Made by a program: the position numbers and the translations under genes
Notes under the pieces: model-generated
Seen by the model: the letters and a program-made list of their open reading frames with translations, nothing else
Told to the model about the DNA's origin: nothing
Database searches by the model: none
In this document: piece by piece, positions 42,109 to 50,272 of the stretch
Numbering within the stretch: position 1 is the stretch's first letter
How the letters are laid out: each line of letters starts with the position of its first letter
NCBI RefSeq assembly: GCF_009762325.1
Contig: NZ_CP034348.1
Location: 1,618,501-1,682,500 of the forward strand
Length of the DNA: 64,000 nt
From: Roseovarius faecimaris
GTDB lineage: Bacteria > Pseudomonadota > Alphaproteobacteria > Rhodobacterales > Rhodobacteraceae
Direction of reading: 5' to 3'

Positions 42109-42591
42109 TTACTTGCGGAAACTGTCGAGGCTGACGATTTCGGCCTTCGGATTCTCGTCCTTGTCCTCGGCACGCTCGCTTGCCCGGTCAAGCTCGGGCG
42201 GGGCGACAGGCAGTTCTGCAAGTTCGGCTTCGTCGTCATCATGACTTTCGAACCGCAGGCCAAATTCCACGGACGGATCCACAAAGGTCTTGATCGCATC
42301 ATAGGGCACATAGAGGTTTTCCGGCGCATCGCCGAAATTCAGCGTGACCGAGAAGCCTTCGTCTGTGACCTGCAATGCGTCGAACCAGTTCTGCATGACC
42401 ACGGTCATCTCCGACGGGTAGCGCTCGCGCAGCCAGTCCGCCATGCGCACCTCGCCATGCATTGTGTCGAAGGTGATGAAGAAATGATGCTGCCCGGGAA
42501 GCCCGTTTTCGGAAACAGCGCTGAGCACATCCTGAATCAGGCTGCGCATGGCGCGATGCATCAGTTTTCCATAGTCGATCGAGTCAGACAT
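42109..42591 (-). CDS. sspB: SspB-family ClpXP adaptor
   Basis: 160 residues from the ATG at 42591 (GGAG site); a longer upstream frame overlaps chrA and reads as non-coding. It begins MSDSIDYGKLMHRAMRSLIQ and contains HHFFITFDT and NWFDALQVTDEGFSVTLNF. SspB-alpha proteins bind the ssrA tag and deliver tagged proteins to ClpXP; the acidic linker and the C-terminal AEIVSLDSFRK fit the ClpX-binding tail. The ssrA gene itself lies 2 kb away (44.5-44.9 kb). It lies in the minus-strand run between chrA and fumC. Confidence 0.9.
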   Translation of the reverse strand: MSDSIDYGKLMHRAMRSLIQDVLSAVSENGLPGQHHFFITFDTMHGEVRMADWLRERYPSEMTVVMQNWFDALQVTDEGFSVTLNFGDAPENLYVPYDAIKTFVDPSVEFGLRFESHDDDEAELAELPVAPPELDRASERAEDKDENPKAEIVSLDSFRK

Positions 42592-42665
42592 GGCGCTCTC
42601 CGGGACCTGATACGACTCAGCATAGGACTTTTGCTGGAAAGTGGAAGCCTTCGCGTTGGTCGTGG

Positions 42666-43916
42666 TCAGCCAAAAATTGACGCGATCGCCGCGAGTGCGG
42701 CCATCAGTCCCAGAACCGATAACATAGGCAGTCGCATAACAAGCAGAAACACGGCGGCCAGCACCACAAGCGCGGCGCTGAGGGGCGCGAAGCTGCTGAG
42801 TTCGGGCAGGGGGCCGAACCGCGTCGCGTGAATGTCGCCAAACAGCACATGCAGCGCGAACCAGACCGAGAGATTGAGGATCACCCCCACCACGGCGGCT
42901 GAAATACCCGCCAGCGCGCCCTTGAGCCGGGGCCGGTGCAAAAGCGCATCCACATAAGGGGCTGCGGCAAATATCCACAGGAAACAGGGCACGAATGTCA
43001 CCCAGAGCACGAAGGCTCCGGCGGTGAGCGCGAGGCCCGGCCCACCTTGCAGGTATCCTGAAAGAATGGCCACGAACTCGGTCACGAGGATCAGCGGCCC
43101 GGGGGTGGTCTCGGCAAGTCCGAGAGCGTCGATCATCTGCTCAGGCGTCAGCCAGCCATGGGTGTCGACCACGGCCTGCGTCATATAGGCCAGCACCGCA
43201 TAGGCGCCGCCAAAGGTGACCACGGCAAGCTTGGAGAAAAAGAGCCCCAGATCGAGAAGAAACCGTGCCTCGACCGTCCAGGCCCACAGGACCGGGGCCA
43301 TCCACAAGGCAAGCCAGACCGCCGCAACAAGGGCCGTGCGGCCAGGCGGTGGCGCATGGTGGGTGGGCAGCGGCGGGGCACGGTCCGCAGACCCGCTGCG
43401 CAGCGCGCCCCAGAATGCTGCACAGGCGATGACGATGGGAAAGGGCACCGACAGGGCGAACATGGCGACAAAGGCCAGCCCGGCGAGGACCCAGTGATCG
43501 CCCTGCGTCAGCGCCTTGCGCGACAGCTTCAGCAGCGCCTGCAGAACGATCGCCACAACAGCGGCCTTGATCCCCACGAAAAGCGCCTGAACCAGCGGCA
43601 CACCGCCAAACTGCGCATACCCCAACGCCAAGGCCGCGATCACAAGCGCGCCGGGCAGGACAAAGAGCAATCCCGCGATCAACCCGCCGGGAATGCCCCT
43701 GAGCCGCCAGCCGGCGAAGGTGGCAAGCTGCATCGCTTCGGGCCCGGGCAAGAGCATGCAAAAGCTGAGCGCGCCCAGGAATTGCGGCTCGTCCAGCCAG
43801 CGGCGCTTGTCCACAAGTTCCTCGTGCATAAGGGAAATCTGCGCCGCAGGGCCACCGAAGGACAGCAACCCGATCCGGCCAAAGACGCGGAACATCTCGC
43901 CATAGGATACACTCAT
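42666..43916 (-). CDS. chrA: chromate transporter (CHR family, long form)
   Basis: 416 residues, two homologous halves with about twelve membrane segments in total. Each half shows the CHR hallmarks: FGRIGLLSFGGPAAQISLMH with LPGPEAMQLATFAGW in the first, and KLAVVTFGGAYAVLAYM with ALGLAETTPGPLILV in the second. ChrA exports chromate from the cytoplasm by proton antiport. Its start overlaps the chrB-like stop (ATGA at 43913), so the two are coupled. Confidence 0.93.
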   Translation of the reverse strand: MSVSYGEMFRVFGRIGLLSFGGPAAQISLMHEELVDKRRWLDEPQFLGALSFCMLLPGPEAMQLATFAGWRLRGIPGGLIAGLLFVLPGALVIAALALGYAQFGGVPLVQALFVGIKAAVVAIVLQALLKLSRKALTQGDHWVLAGLAFVAMFALSVPFPIVIACAAFWGALRSGSADRAPPLPTHHAPPPGRTALVAAVWLALWMAPVLWAWTVEARFLLDLGLFFSKLAVVTFGGAYAVLAYMTQAVVDTHGWLTPEQMIDALGLAETTPGPLILVTEFVAILSGYLQGGPGLALTAGAFVLWVTFVPCFLWIFAAAPYVDALLHRPRLKGALAGISAAVVGVILNLSVWFALHVLFGDIHATRFGPLPELSSFAPLSAALVVLAAVFLLVMRLPMLSVLGLMAALAAIASIFG

Positions 43917-44416
43917 GCGGCTGCTCCTGTCGCGGTGGGCCAGTCATGCCCCTCGTCCTGCCCGTCGCGCGCCCAGCGGTAAAGCGCATCATAAAATGCC
44001 ATCCCGGCCTCCAGCTGTGCCTGGTCGTCGCGGTATTGCCGCGACAGCCCCACGGAAAGGGCGAGCAGACCCGCACAGGCCGGATGCAGATCGTGCCTGT
44101 TGATATCGGCGCTGCGGATGATCCGGGCCATGATGGACAACGCCGGGGAGGTGAGCTGAAACTCTTCGATCATCGTGTCGAAGGTGCAGGCCGTGCCACG
44201 ATAAGTCCAGAAAACATTATCGATATCAAAGGGTAACGCGTCAAACCTGTCAGCCACGTTCTCCACCTCGCTCGGTGCGACAAAAAGAAAACGCGCACGC
44301 CGGTCAACGAAGCGGCGGATCAGCAAGGGGCAGGCGATCCGGTCGATCTCGGGGCAATTGGGGGTTCCGATCAGGCGGTTCAACTGAGGGGGAGTGAGTT
44401 CATTCGGCGCGGGCAT
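43913..44416 (-). CDS. ChrB C-terminal-domain protein (chromate resistance)
   Basis: 167 residues from the ATG at 44416 (AAGGA site 6 bp upstream). It has RRFVDRRARFLFV, FDIDNVFWTYRGTACTFDTMIEEFQL and LHPACAGLLALSVGLS, the pattern of the ChrB C-terminal domain. Full ChrB (about 310 residues) also has an N-terminal regulatory half, which is absent, so this is the short form. ChrB acts as a chromate-sensing regulator or reductase helper; coupling to chrA supports a chromate role. Confidence 0.82.
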   Translation of the reverse strand: MPAPNELTPPQLNRLIGTPNCPEIDRIACPLLIRRFVDRRARFLFVAPSEVENVADRFDALPFDIDNVFWTYRGTACTFDTMIEEFQLTSPALSIMARIIRSADINRHDLHPACAGLLALSVGLSRQYRDDQAQLEAGMAFYDALYRWARDGQDEGHDWPTATGAAA

Positions 44417-44535
44417 GGCACATCCTTCATAGATCAAGGATGCGACTTTGGGCCGGAGCCTCACGGGGCAGTCGCATGTTGGGCCCCTTATGCGAAAACT
44501 GGCCATAAAGCATTGTAATGTCAAGAAGAATGAGT

Positions 44536-44850
44536 GCAGGCTTCTGTTGCCAGGTGCCTGCGAACCCCGCCTTACCTTGCTAGAGGCAAGGGCTTAAGTT
44601 TCGGTGTTTCCAACAGCTTACGCTGCGAGAGCAACCGGAGCACGATTGTCGTTGGCAATTATGCTTAGTGTACCGATAACGGTGGTAACTCACCGGGACA
44701 AAGCAAACCCCTTTAGACGTTCGTCGATCCTGTTTCGGCCCCTTAACCCCTTCCAACGACAGGTTTTTATGGTGGAGCCGCCGGGTACCGCCCCCGGGTC
44801 CGATCCGCTTATTACGAGCGCGTTTATGTCCATAGTTGGCCGAAACCAAC
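44536..44850 (-). ncRNA. ssrA: tmRNA, permuted two-piece alphaproteobacterial type
   Basis: On the minus strand the tag frame GCC AAC GAC AAT ... reads ANDNRAPVALAA and then TAA (about 44668-44630). Order along the gene: acceptor piece ending GGCTCCACCA (CCA at 44772-44770) with the T-arm CCGGG/CCCGG, then an intervening loop of about 27 bases, then the coding piece starting GGGGCCGAAACAGG (5' end at 44742). GGGGCCG pairs with CGGCTCC to rebuild the 7-bp acceptor stem. This is the circularly permuted layout known in alphaproteobacteria. The tmRNA rescues stalled ribosomes. The 5' end is set from the promoter; the 3' end is approximate. Confidence 0.93.
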
Positions 44851-44856
44851 GATCTG

Positions 44857-44885
44857 AATATAGGGGCTTGCCGCGTGGATTGCAA
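44857..44885 (-). promoter_or_regulatory. ssrA promoter
   Basis: TTGCAA at 44885-44880, 17 bp, TATATT at 44862-44857: a good sigma-70 pair on the minus strand. Transcription would start near 44850, just before the acceptor piece. Confidence 0.65.
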
Positions 44886-44894
44886 AGGGGGGAA

Positions 44895-44939
44895 TTTTGT
44901 ACGTTTTGTACAGTTTGACCCTTCGAATTGTACAAAACG
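44895..44939. repeat. TTTTGTAC repeats forming a 10-bp inverted repeat
   Basis: CGTTTTGTAC at 44902-44911 and its exact complement GTACAAAACG at 44930-44939, 18 bp apart, plus another TTTTGTAC at 44895-44902 in direct order (9-bp step). It lies just upstream of the ssrA promoter and 25 bp after the stop of the exported-protein gene. It could be an operator or a terminator arm; no U tract follows. Confidence 0.5.
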
Positions 44940-44963
44940 CGTTTCGCGATCTTTGGACCCAGG

Positions 44964-47018
44964 TTACTCCTGAGGAGGTTGCACCGATGTAAGGTCGAAA
45001 TCAAGTCCGCCGCCGATCCGGTAGGTTCCCAGATACCTCTGGTTGGGCGACAGGATGCCCTGGCCCTTGGGCACAAAACAGCAGAACTCGGTCCCGATTG
45101 CGAAGGCGTCGAATTCGCGAACCTGATTGACCGGGACGGTTTTGCGCACGGCCTCTTCGGCATGTCGCATCTTTTCCATCTGCTTGGCGGCGTTTCTGAA
45201 CCCGGACCAGAAGCGGGCAACCTTGATCATCTGCGATATGCGCTTCATGCCGGCGTCTTCGGCGGGGCTGCGTCCGGTATCGTTTTGCGCAAACGTATCT
45301 AGCTCATCGACGATGTCGTCGAGATTGAAATCGCCCAGATCGGGCCTGAACTCCCGGTCGATGGCGTACATCCACGAATAGAGCGCGGCTCCAAGGTGCA
45401 GATGCTCAAGAAAGGTGTTGTTTGCGCTTGCCTGAGCGGCATCTTCAAAGGCAGTGCGGATCTCCTCGTTCTGTGAGGCAACAAGGCGCGCCACGCTTTC
45501 GCGCCGCTTTGCCACATGCTCCACAAACGCGTCGTAGGCCTCCGACTCTTCCTCGATCTCCAAAAGAACATAGTCTGTCACTGCGCGTTCTATATCGATG
45601 TCACCTGCATGCACCACATCGGCAAAACTGATCGCATCAAAGTTACCCTTTTCCACGTTTTCCAATGCAAAGATGAGTGCACGAGCAGATCGTTCAATGT
45701 CGCTCAGGGAATCGCGAAGATCCAGCAGCTCTTGCAAATGACTGACCTGCATGCGCGCGTCACTCAGTGCAGCCTGCAGTGTTCCGAACTGTCGGTTATC
45801 GTAAAGGCTGGTGACCCTCTTCAATTCGCCCATGTCGCGTGGAATACAGAAAGTCGAGCCGGTGGTATCGGATTTTACAAATGAAACTTTGCAGTTGGGC
45901 ATGCCCGAGCTTGGACGTTTTACGGTTGAAACACAAAGGCCACGTCTTTCGTCGTTGCGATCGTCGGGAATGCGATAAAGGCCCAGAATGATTTCGTGAT
46001 ACGTCTCTTCGACACCAAGCTCGCACCAGATGCCACCAAGGGCGTTGATCTGTCCGCCAAGCGAGATGGTAAGCTTTATGTCGTGCAGGCATTGGTGTTG
46101 AAGCTGTAGCGGATGCGTTATTCCGCCATCATATTCGAACCGGTCAATTTCGATATCAGCGCAGTCCGGAAGGCCGTCAAACACCGGATCGTTTTGCCCC
46201 GCCACGAGATCAGTTGTGACAAGCGGAGAGGTCGAAAAGATTTCGCAACGGCGCCCGTTCGCAGTTTCTATGCAATCGCTCAGTCCGCGGCCACCGCTCT
46301 TTTCGAGCTGGTCCATGATCTTCTGGTCGGTCTTGCGAATAAGCCCTGAAAGGGAATTTTCATTTTGCCAATCTGTCATCTTCGCGAGTTCGTCGAGATA
46401 TCGGCGGGCTTGCGATTTTACGATGCTGGGGCTGCCTTGAAAGTCGCGCGCGAAACGAATGCGCAGGAAAAGTTCGGAATAAGCCGCAGCGATCACGGTC
46501 AGGGCGTGCACACCATGTGCCTCGGAACGTTTGAGAAGGTCGCGCGACAGGGTGTTGATATCGTTGATATTGGTAAAGAGCGTAGCGCGTAAGTCTTTTT
46601 CCAGAAGGACCAGCCGCTGGGGGTCGTTAGCAAAGCTGCGCGTGTCTTCCCGATGCGAGACATAGGCGTCGAGCGTGTTTTCCCCGATGGCGGTGATGCG
46701 GTTGCCCAGAGCCAGGCTCTGCGCCTTAAGATGAGAGTCGAGCAGGGTTTTGGGAAGAAGCTCAAACTCCAGCAATGTTTTCGCAATCCCTTCTTCGATC
46801 CCGTCGAGACGGTCATGCATGGCGATGAGCAATTCGCGGTTGGCCTTCAGAATGGACAAAGAAGGGTCAGGGGCCGGGTCGCGCAGCAGCGTATCGATGA
46901 CCTGGACGGTGGCATAAACAGTGCCGGGCTCAAGCGCGTGAACAGAACGGGGAAGAAGCAGGCTGAGGCAAAGAATGGGTGTGAATAGAACTGTTCTGAA
47001 GCATATGGAAAGGGGCAT
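44964..47018 (-). CDS. exported 684-residue protein of unknown function
   Basis: Start ATG at 47018: MPLSICFRTVLFTPILCLSL is a signal peptide ending near SVHALE. The frame stays open upstream to 48053, but that part is an overlap with the EamA gene. The mature protein is helical and charged with coiled-coil stretches (about 80-230 and 440-560) and several Cys (SDCIETANGRRCEIF, GLPDCADIE, GIWCELG). I recognise no domain. Base composition is somewhat less GC-rich than in the neighbours. It stands alone between EamA and ssrA. A periplasmic role is inferred from the signal peptide only. Confidence 0.7.
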   Translation of the reverse strand: MPLSICFRTVLFTPILCLSLLLPRSVHALEPGTVYATVQVIDTLLRDPAPDPSLSILKANRELLIAMHDRLDGIEEGIAKTLLEFELLPKTLLDSHLKAQSLALGNRITAIGENTLDAYVSHREDTRSFANDPQRLVLLEKDLRATLFTNINDINTLSRDLLKRSEAHGVHALTVIAAAYSELFLRIRFARDFQGSPSIVKSQARRYLDELAKMTDWQNENSLSGLIRKTDQKIMDQLEKSGGRGLSDCIETANGRRCEIFSTSPLVTTDLVAGQNDPVFDGLPDCADIEIDRFEYDGGITHPLQLQHQCLHDIKLTISLGGQINALGGIWCELGVEETYHEIILGLYRIPDDRNDERRGLCVSTVKRPSSGMPNCKVSFVKSDTTGSTFCIPRDMGELKRVTSLYDNRQFGTLQAALSDARMQVSHLQELLDLRDSLSDIERSARALIFALENVEKGNFDAISFADVVHAGDIDIERAVTDYVLLEIEEESEAYDAFVEHVAKRRESVARLVASQNEEIRTAFEDAAQASANNTFLEHLHLGAALYSWMYAIDREFRPDLGDFNLDDIVDELDTFAQNDTGRSPAEDAGMKRISQMIKVARFWSGFRNAAKQMEKMRHAEEAVRKTVPVNQVREFDAFAIGTEFCCFVPKGQGILSPNQRYLGTYRIGGGLDFDLTSVQPPQE

Positions 47019-47125
47019 GGGGTCTTCGATTAAGTTTGGGTTGTCTTTCGATGAGTAAAAGCCGCTTTGGGATTTTCTGCAACATGGCGCTGGCAAATTA
47101 AGAATGTGTTTGTGGTATCGGATAC

Positions 47126-48040
47126 CTATCGCCCGCGCACCAGCCAGAGCGAGCCGAGGCCGGAGACCAGGATTGTCACCAGCCCCATCAGGGCCAGGGC
47201 ATCCGGCCAGTCGCCGAAGACCAGAACACCCGAGATCGTGGCGGCGATGAGCTGGCTGTAGATCAGCGGTGCGATCAGGCTGGCATCGGCCTGGCGGTTG
47301 GCCTGCACGATCAGGTAGTTGCCCGCCGCCGAGCCGAGGGCGCTGAGCCCGATCAGGCCCCAGAGCGAAGCGGTCATGGCGGAGGGGGCGGCCGTGGCAA
47401 TCCCGAAGGGCGAGAGGACCAGAGCGCCGACCAGCAGTTGAGACAGCAGCAGAAGCCGTGGACGATAGAGCCCCGCGATGGCGCGCGTGGTGGCCAGAAA
47501 CGCCCCGTAGAACACCCCGGCGAGGACGGCAAAACCGATGCCGGGGGTGGCGCCAAACCCCGGTTTGACCACCAGCATCACGCCGACAAACCCCAGGATC
47601 AGCAGAGCCACGCGCAAAAGCGACGGGCGTTCGCGCAGGAAGATCACGGCCAGCACGGTCGACGCGATGGGGCCGATGAAGAACGCTCCGAAAACATTGG
47701 CGATGGGCTCGGTCTGGAGCGCGGTCAGGATCGAGCTGATCCCGCCGGTCACAAAAAGCCCGCGCATGAGGACGCGCGGGTGGGTCAGGATGCGCAGCTC
47801 GTGCAGGGCCAGCCCGCTGAATGGCAGAAACACCAGCGCGGCCACGGCAAAGCGGGTCCAGGCGACAAAGACGGGGGCCACGCCCGCACCGGTCAGCGCC
47901 TTGCCCGCGGTGTCGCCCAGCACGATCAGGCAACAGGCGGTGAAGACAAGCGCGCCGATACGGCTGAGATCTGCAAGGGTCATGGCGGCGGGGATGTCCC
48001 AGATGTTGCGCTGACCGGGCGCTATACCGGTTGCGGCCAT
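47126..48040 (-). CDS. EamA/DMT-family transporter
   Basis: 304 residues (an in-frame ATG at 47983 is an alternative start). Ten membrane segments in two EamA repeats; hallmarks include FVAWTRFAVAALVFLPF in the first repeat, VFLRERPSLLRVALLILGF at its end, and VFGDWPDALALMGLVTILVSG in the second. Family members export amino acids or metabolites; the substrate is unknown. It converges with nothing and lies between the exported protein and the BCCT gene, all on the minus strand. Confidence 0.85.
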   Translation of the reverse strand: MAATGIAPGQRNIWDIPAAMTLADLSRIGALVFTACCLIVLGDTAGKALTGAGVAPVFVAWTRFAVAALVFLPFSGLALHELRILTHPRVLMRGLFVTGGISSILTALQTEPIANVFGAFFIGPIASTVLAVIFLRERPSLLRVALLILGFVGVMLVVKPGFGATPGIGFAVLAGVFYGAFLATTRAIAGLYRPRLLLLSQLLVGALVLSPFGIATAAPSAMTASLWGLIGLSALGSAAGNYLIVQANRQADASLIAPLIYSQLIAATISGVLVFGDWPDALALMGLVTILVSGLGSLWLVRGR

Positions 48041-48059
48041 CGGGCAAGGGCAAAGAAAA

Positions 48060-48085
48060 ACGGCGCCACCCGGGGGCAGCGCCGT
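48060..48085 (-). terminator. terminator after the BCCT gene
   Basis: ACGGCGC/GCGCCGT 7-bp stem, followed on the minus strand by TTTTTCTTTG. It separates the BCCT transporter from the EamA gene. Confidence 0.75.
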
Positions 48086-48108
48086 CTGAGTTCAGGGCCG
48101 TGACAGGC

Positions 48109-49965
48109 TTATTCGGCCGGTGTGCCGGTGGGCGTGTGCATCACGCCTGCCTTCTCACGCTTGCCGTCACGCCACAGCGCCTTGGCCAGAGCGATGCACA
48201 TCAGGCCCATCACCATGGTAAAGGGCAGGGCGCCGATGATCATCGCGTTTTTCAGCGCATCCATCGGGTTGTTTTCCCCTGCGGCAAGGATCAGCGTGCC
48301 GATCACCGCGGTCAGGATCAGGCCCCAGACGATGCGGTGCTTGATGCCCGTCTCCTGGCTGCCGCCCGACATGATGGTGTTCATCACCAGGATGCCGGAG
48401 TCGGCCGAGGTCACGAGGAAGGTCATGATCAGCACAACGCACATCACAGTCAGCGCCGACAGCAACCCGCCCGAGATCATCTGACCCAGGGTGGCGAAAA
48501 GCTGGTTGGTCTGGCTGGCGCCGGTGATGGCCCCTGCGGCTTCGCCGGTCAGTTCCAGGTCAATCGCGGTGCCGCCGAGGATGGTCATCCAGGCAAAGCA
48601 GACCAGCGCCGGTGCGAAGACGCAGCCGACGATGAACTCACGCACGGTGCGGCCCTTGGAGATACGCGCAAGGAACAGGCCCACGAAGGGCGAGAACGCG
48701 ATCCACCAGGCCCAGTAGAACGTGGTCCAGCCGGCTTGCCAGCCGAACTGACGGCCCTGATTGCCTGCCTCATAGACAGCGGCCAGCGTTTCGGGCGGCA
48801 GTGCCGCGGCGTCGCCTTCAAGGCCCGAGACGAAAGTCTCATACCCGTCCGAGCCGGCCCAGGCGCCCCAGGCATTGGTGGCCCCGCCATAAAGCTGGTC
48901 CGCGAGCGGCTTGGCATCTTCCGGCAGCGCTGCGGTGAAGGCCGCGATGTCCTGCGGACCCCAGGCGGCAAAGCTGATCGACACGAAGTGGATGATGTAG
49001 TCGATGAAGGCCGAGCCGTAGGTGCTCATCGCGAAGGCGAAGGAGCCGAAGATCACGAAGGTCATCAGCAGGATCAGCGACAGGACGAGGTTGAGGTTCG
49101 ACAGATACTTCACCCCACGACCCACGCCCGAGACAGCCGAGATGATCGACAGGCCCATGATCATGACCAGACCGGCAACGAGGCCAACCTTGCTGGGCGT
49201 CGGGGGGCCGTCTTCGGTGATGTTCATCAGCCAGCCCATGCCGGAGATGTTGTACAGACCGTCGATGAACTGGCTCACGCCGAAACCGATGGTGACGGAC
49301 ACGCCGAGGATCGTGGCGACCACGCCCAGAACGTCGACGACATGGCCGAGAAAGCCGTTCATCGCCTTGCCGAACAGCGGTGTCAGAGCCGAGCGGATCG
49401 TCAGCGGCATGTCACGCGTATAGGCGTAATAGGCCAGGCTGAGGCCGGTCACCACATAGATCGCCCAGGCATGGAAGCCGTAATGCGCAAAGGTGTAGCG
49501 ATAGGCGGACTGGATGGAGGCCTCGGTATTGCCGGGCACCTCACCGGCGACAACCACCGGGTTCGAGCCCCAGAGGCTGAGCGGTTCGGCGGTGGCAAAG
49601 ACCATCAGACCCACGCCGAGACCGGCGCCGAACATCATCGAGAACCAGGAAAAGTTGGAAAACTCGGGCTTCTGGCCCGGCACGCCCATGACCCGCGCGC
49701 CGGTCTTGGGCAGGATTGCGATAACCAGAAGGAAGAAGGCGAAAGCGCCGACGATCACGATATAGAACTGGTTGAAGATGTTGAGCAGCTGGCTGTTGAG
49801 CGAGCCCAGCGTGCCGTTTGCGTTGGCCGGCCAGACCAGAGCCCAGATCACGAGCGCGACCATGATGCTTTTCGAGATCAGAGCGATGGGAAGGCTGTTA
49901 TCCTTGTAGAAGCCATCCGGTTGCGTCTTGATCTCCAATTCGGTGAATGGAGGTTTGATACTCAT
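48109..49965 (-). CDS. BCCT-family (betaine/choline/carnitine) transporter
   Basis: 618 residues with twelve membrane segments. Family hallmarks: FSMMFGAGLGVGLMVFATAE in segment 3-4, the aromatic segment FYWAWWIAFSPFVGLFLARI followed by SKGRTVREFI, and FLVTSADSGILVMNTIMSG. BCCT carriers import quaternary ammonium compounds or DMSP driven by sodium or protons, for osmoprotection or as nutrients. The Gly-rich GAGLGVG lacks the Met seen in the sodium/betaine GMGIG signature, so proton coupling is possible. It has a long free upstream region. Confidence 0.92.
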   Translation of the reverse strand: MSIKPPFTELEIKTQPDGFYKDNSLPIALISKSIMVALVIWALVWPANANGTLGSLNSQLLNIFNQFYIVIVGAFAFFLLVIAILPKTGARVMGVPGQKPEFSNFSWFSMMFGAGLGVGLMVFATAEPLSLWGSNPVVVAGEVPGNTEASIQSAYRYTFAHYGFHAWAIYVVTGLSLAYYAYTRDMPLTIRSALTPLFGKAMNGFLGHVVDVLGVVATILGVSVTIGFGVSQFIDGLYNISGMGWLMNITEDGPPTPSKVGLVAGLVMIMGLSIISAVSGVGRGVKYLSNLNLVLSLILLMTFVIFGSFAFAMSTYGSAFIDYIIHFVSISFAAWGPQDIAAFTAALPEDAKPLADQLYGGATNAWGAWAGSDGYETFVSGLEGDAAALPPETLAAVYEAGNQGRQFGWQAGWTTFYWAWWIAFSPFVGLFLARISKGRTVREFIVGCVFAPALVCFAWMTILGGTAIDLELTGEAAGAITGASQTNQLFATLGQMISGGLLSALTVMCVVLIMTFLVTSADSGILVMNTIMSGGSQETGIKHRIVWGLILTAVIGTLILAAGENNPMDALKNAMIIGALPFTMVMGLMCIALAKALWRDGKREKAGVMHTPTGTPAE

Positions 49966-50272
49966 TTTGTGTCCCTTTTATCGTTCTTGAAAAATGGGCC
50001 GGTTCCATGGCGCGAAATGCGCCCCTCTCCTCACCGAAAAGCAGACAACTTTGGCTCATTAGCCCCCATTTGCAACACATTGTCACAGGCGGTTGATGGG
50101 CAGGGGTAAAAATTGCGGCACTGATTGCATTGAATGCGACGTTTCTCCGCAAGGCTGAGCGCGGTATTGCGCCGCATCGGGCGAGAATTGTTTGCTTGCA
50201 TGCAAATTCGGAATCCTGTCTTGTCGGCTGCGCATCCCGCCCCAAACCCGCTTGTCCGAAGGAATACCCGAC
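49966..50272. promoter_or_regulatory. divergent promoter region of BCCT and PLP-enzyme genes
   Basis: About 300 bp without a gene between divergent genes. It holds a palindrome TTGCATGCAA (about 50194-50203) within GTTTGCTTGCATGCAAATTC, a candidate operator. AAGGAA at about 50259 is the ribosome site of the plus-strand gene. No RNA element was recognised. Confidence 0.45.

Noticed and set aside
44580..44918. Small proteins on either strand at the tmRNA gene (for example one with VEPPGTAPGSDPL)
   Set aside because: They overlap ssrA; peptides of this sort are typical false calls over structured RNA genes.
44964..48053. One 1029-residue protein on the minus strand
   Set aside because: The first ~345 codons overlap the EamA gene in another frame and read as low-complexity Arg/Pro-rich sequence. 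The signal peptide at 47018 marks the true start.
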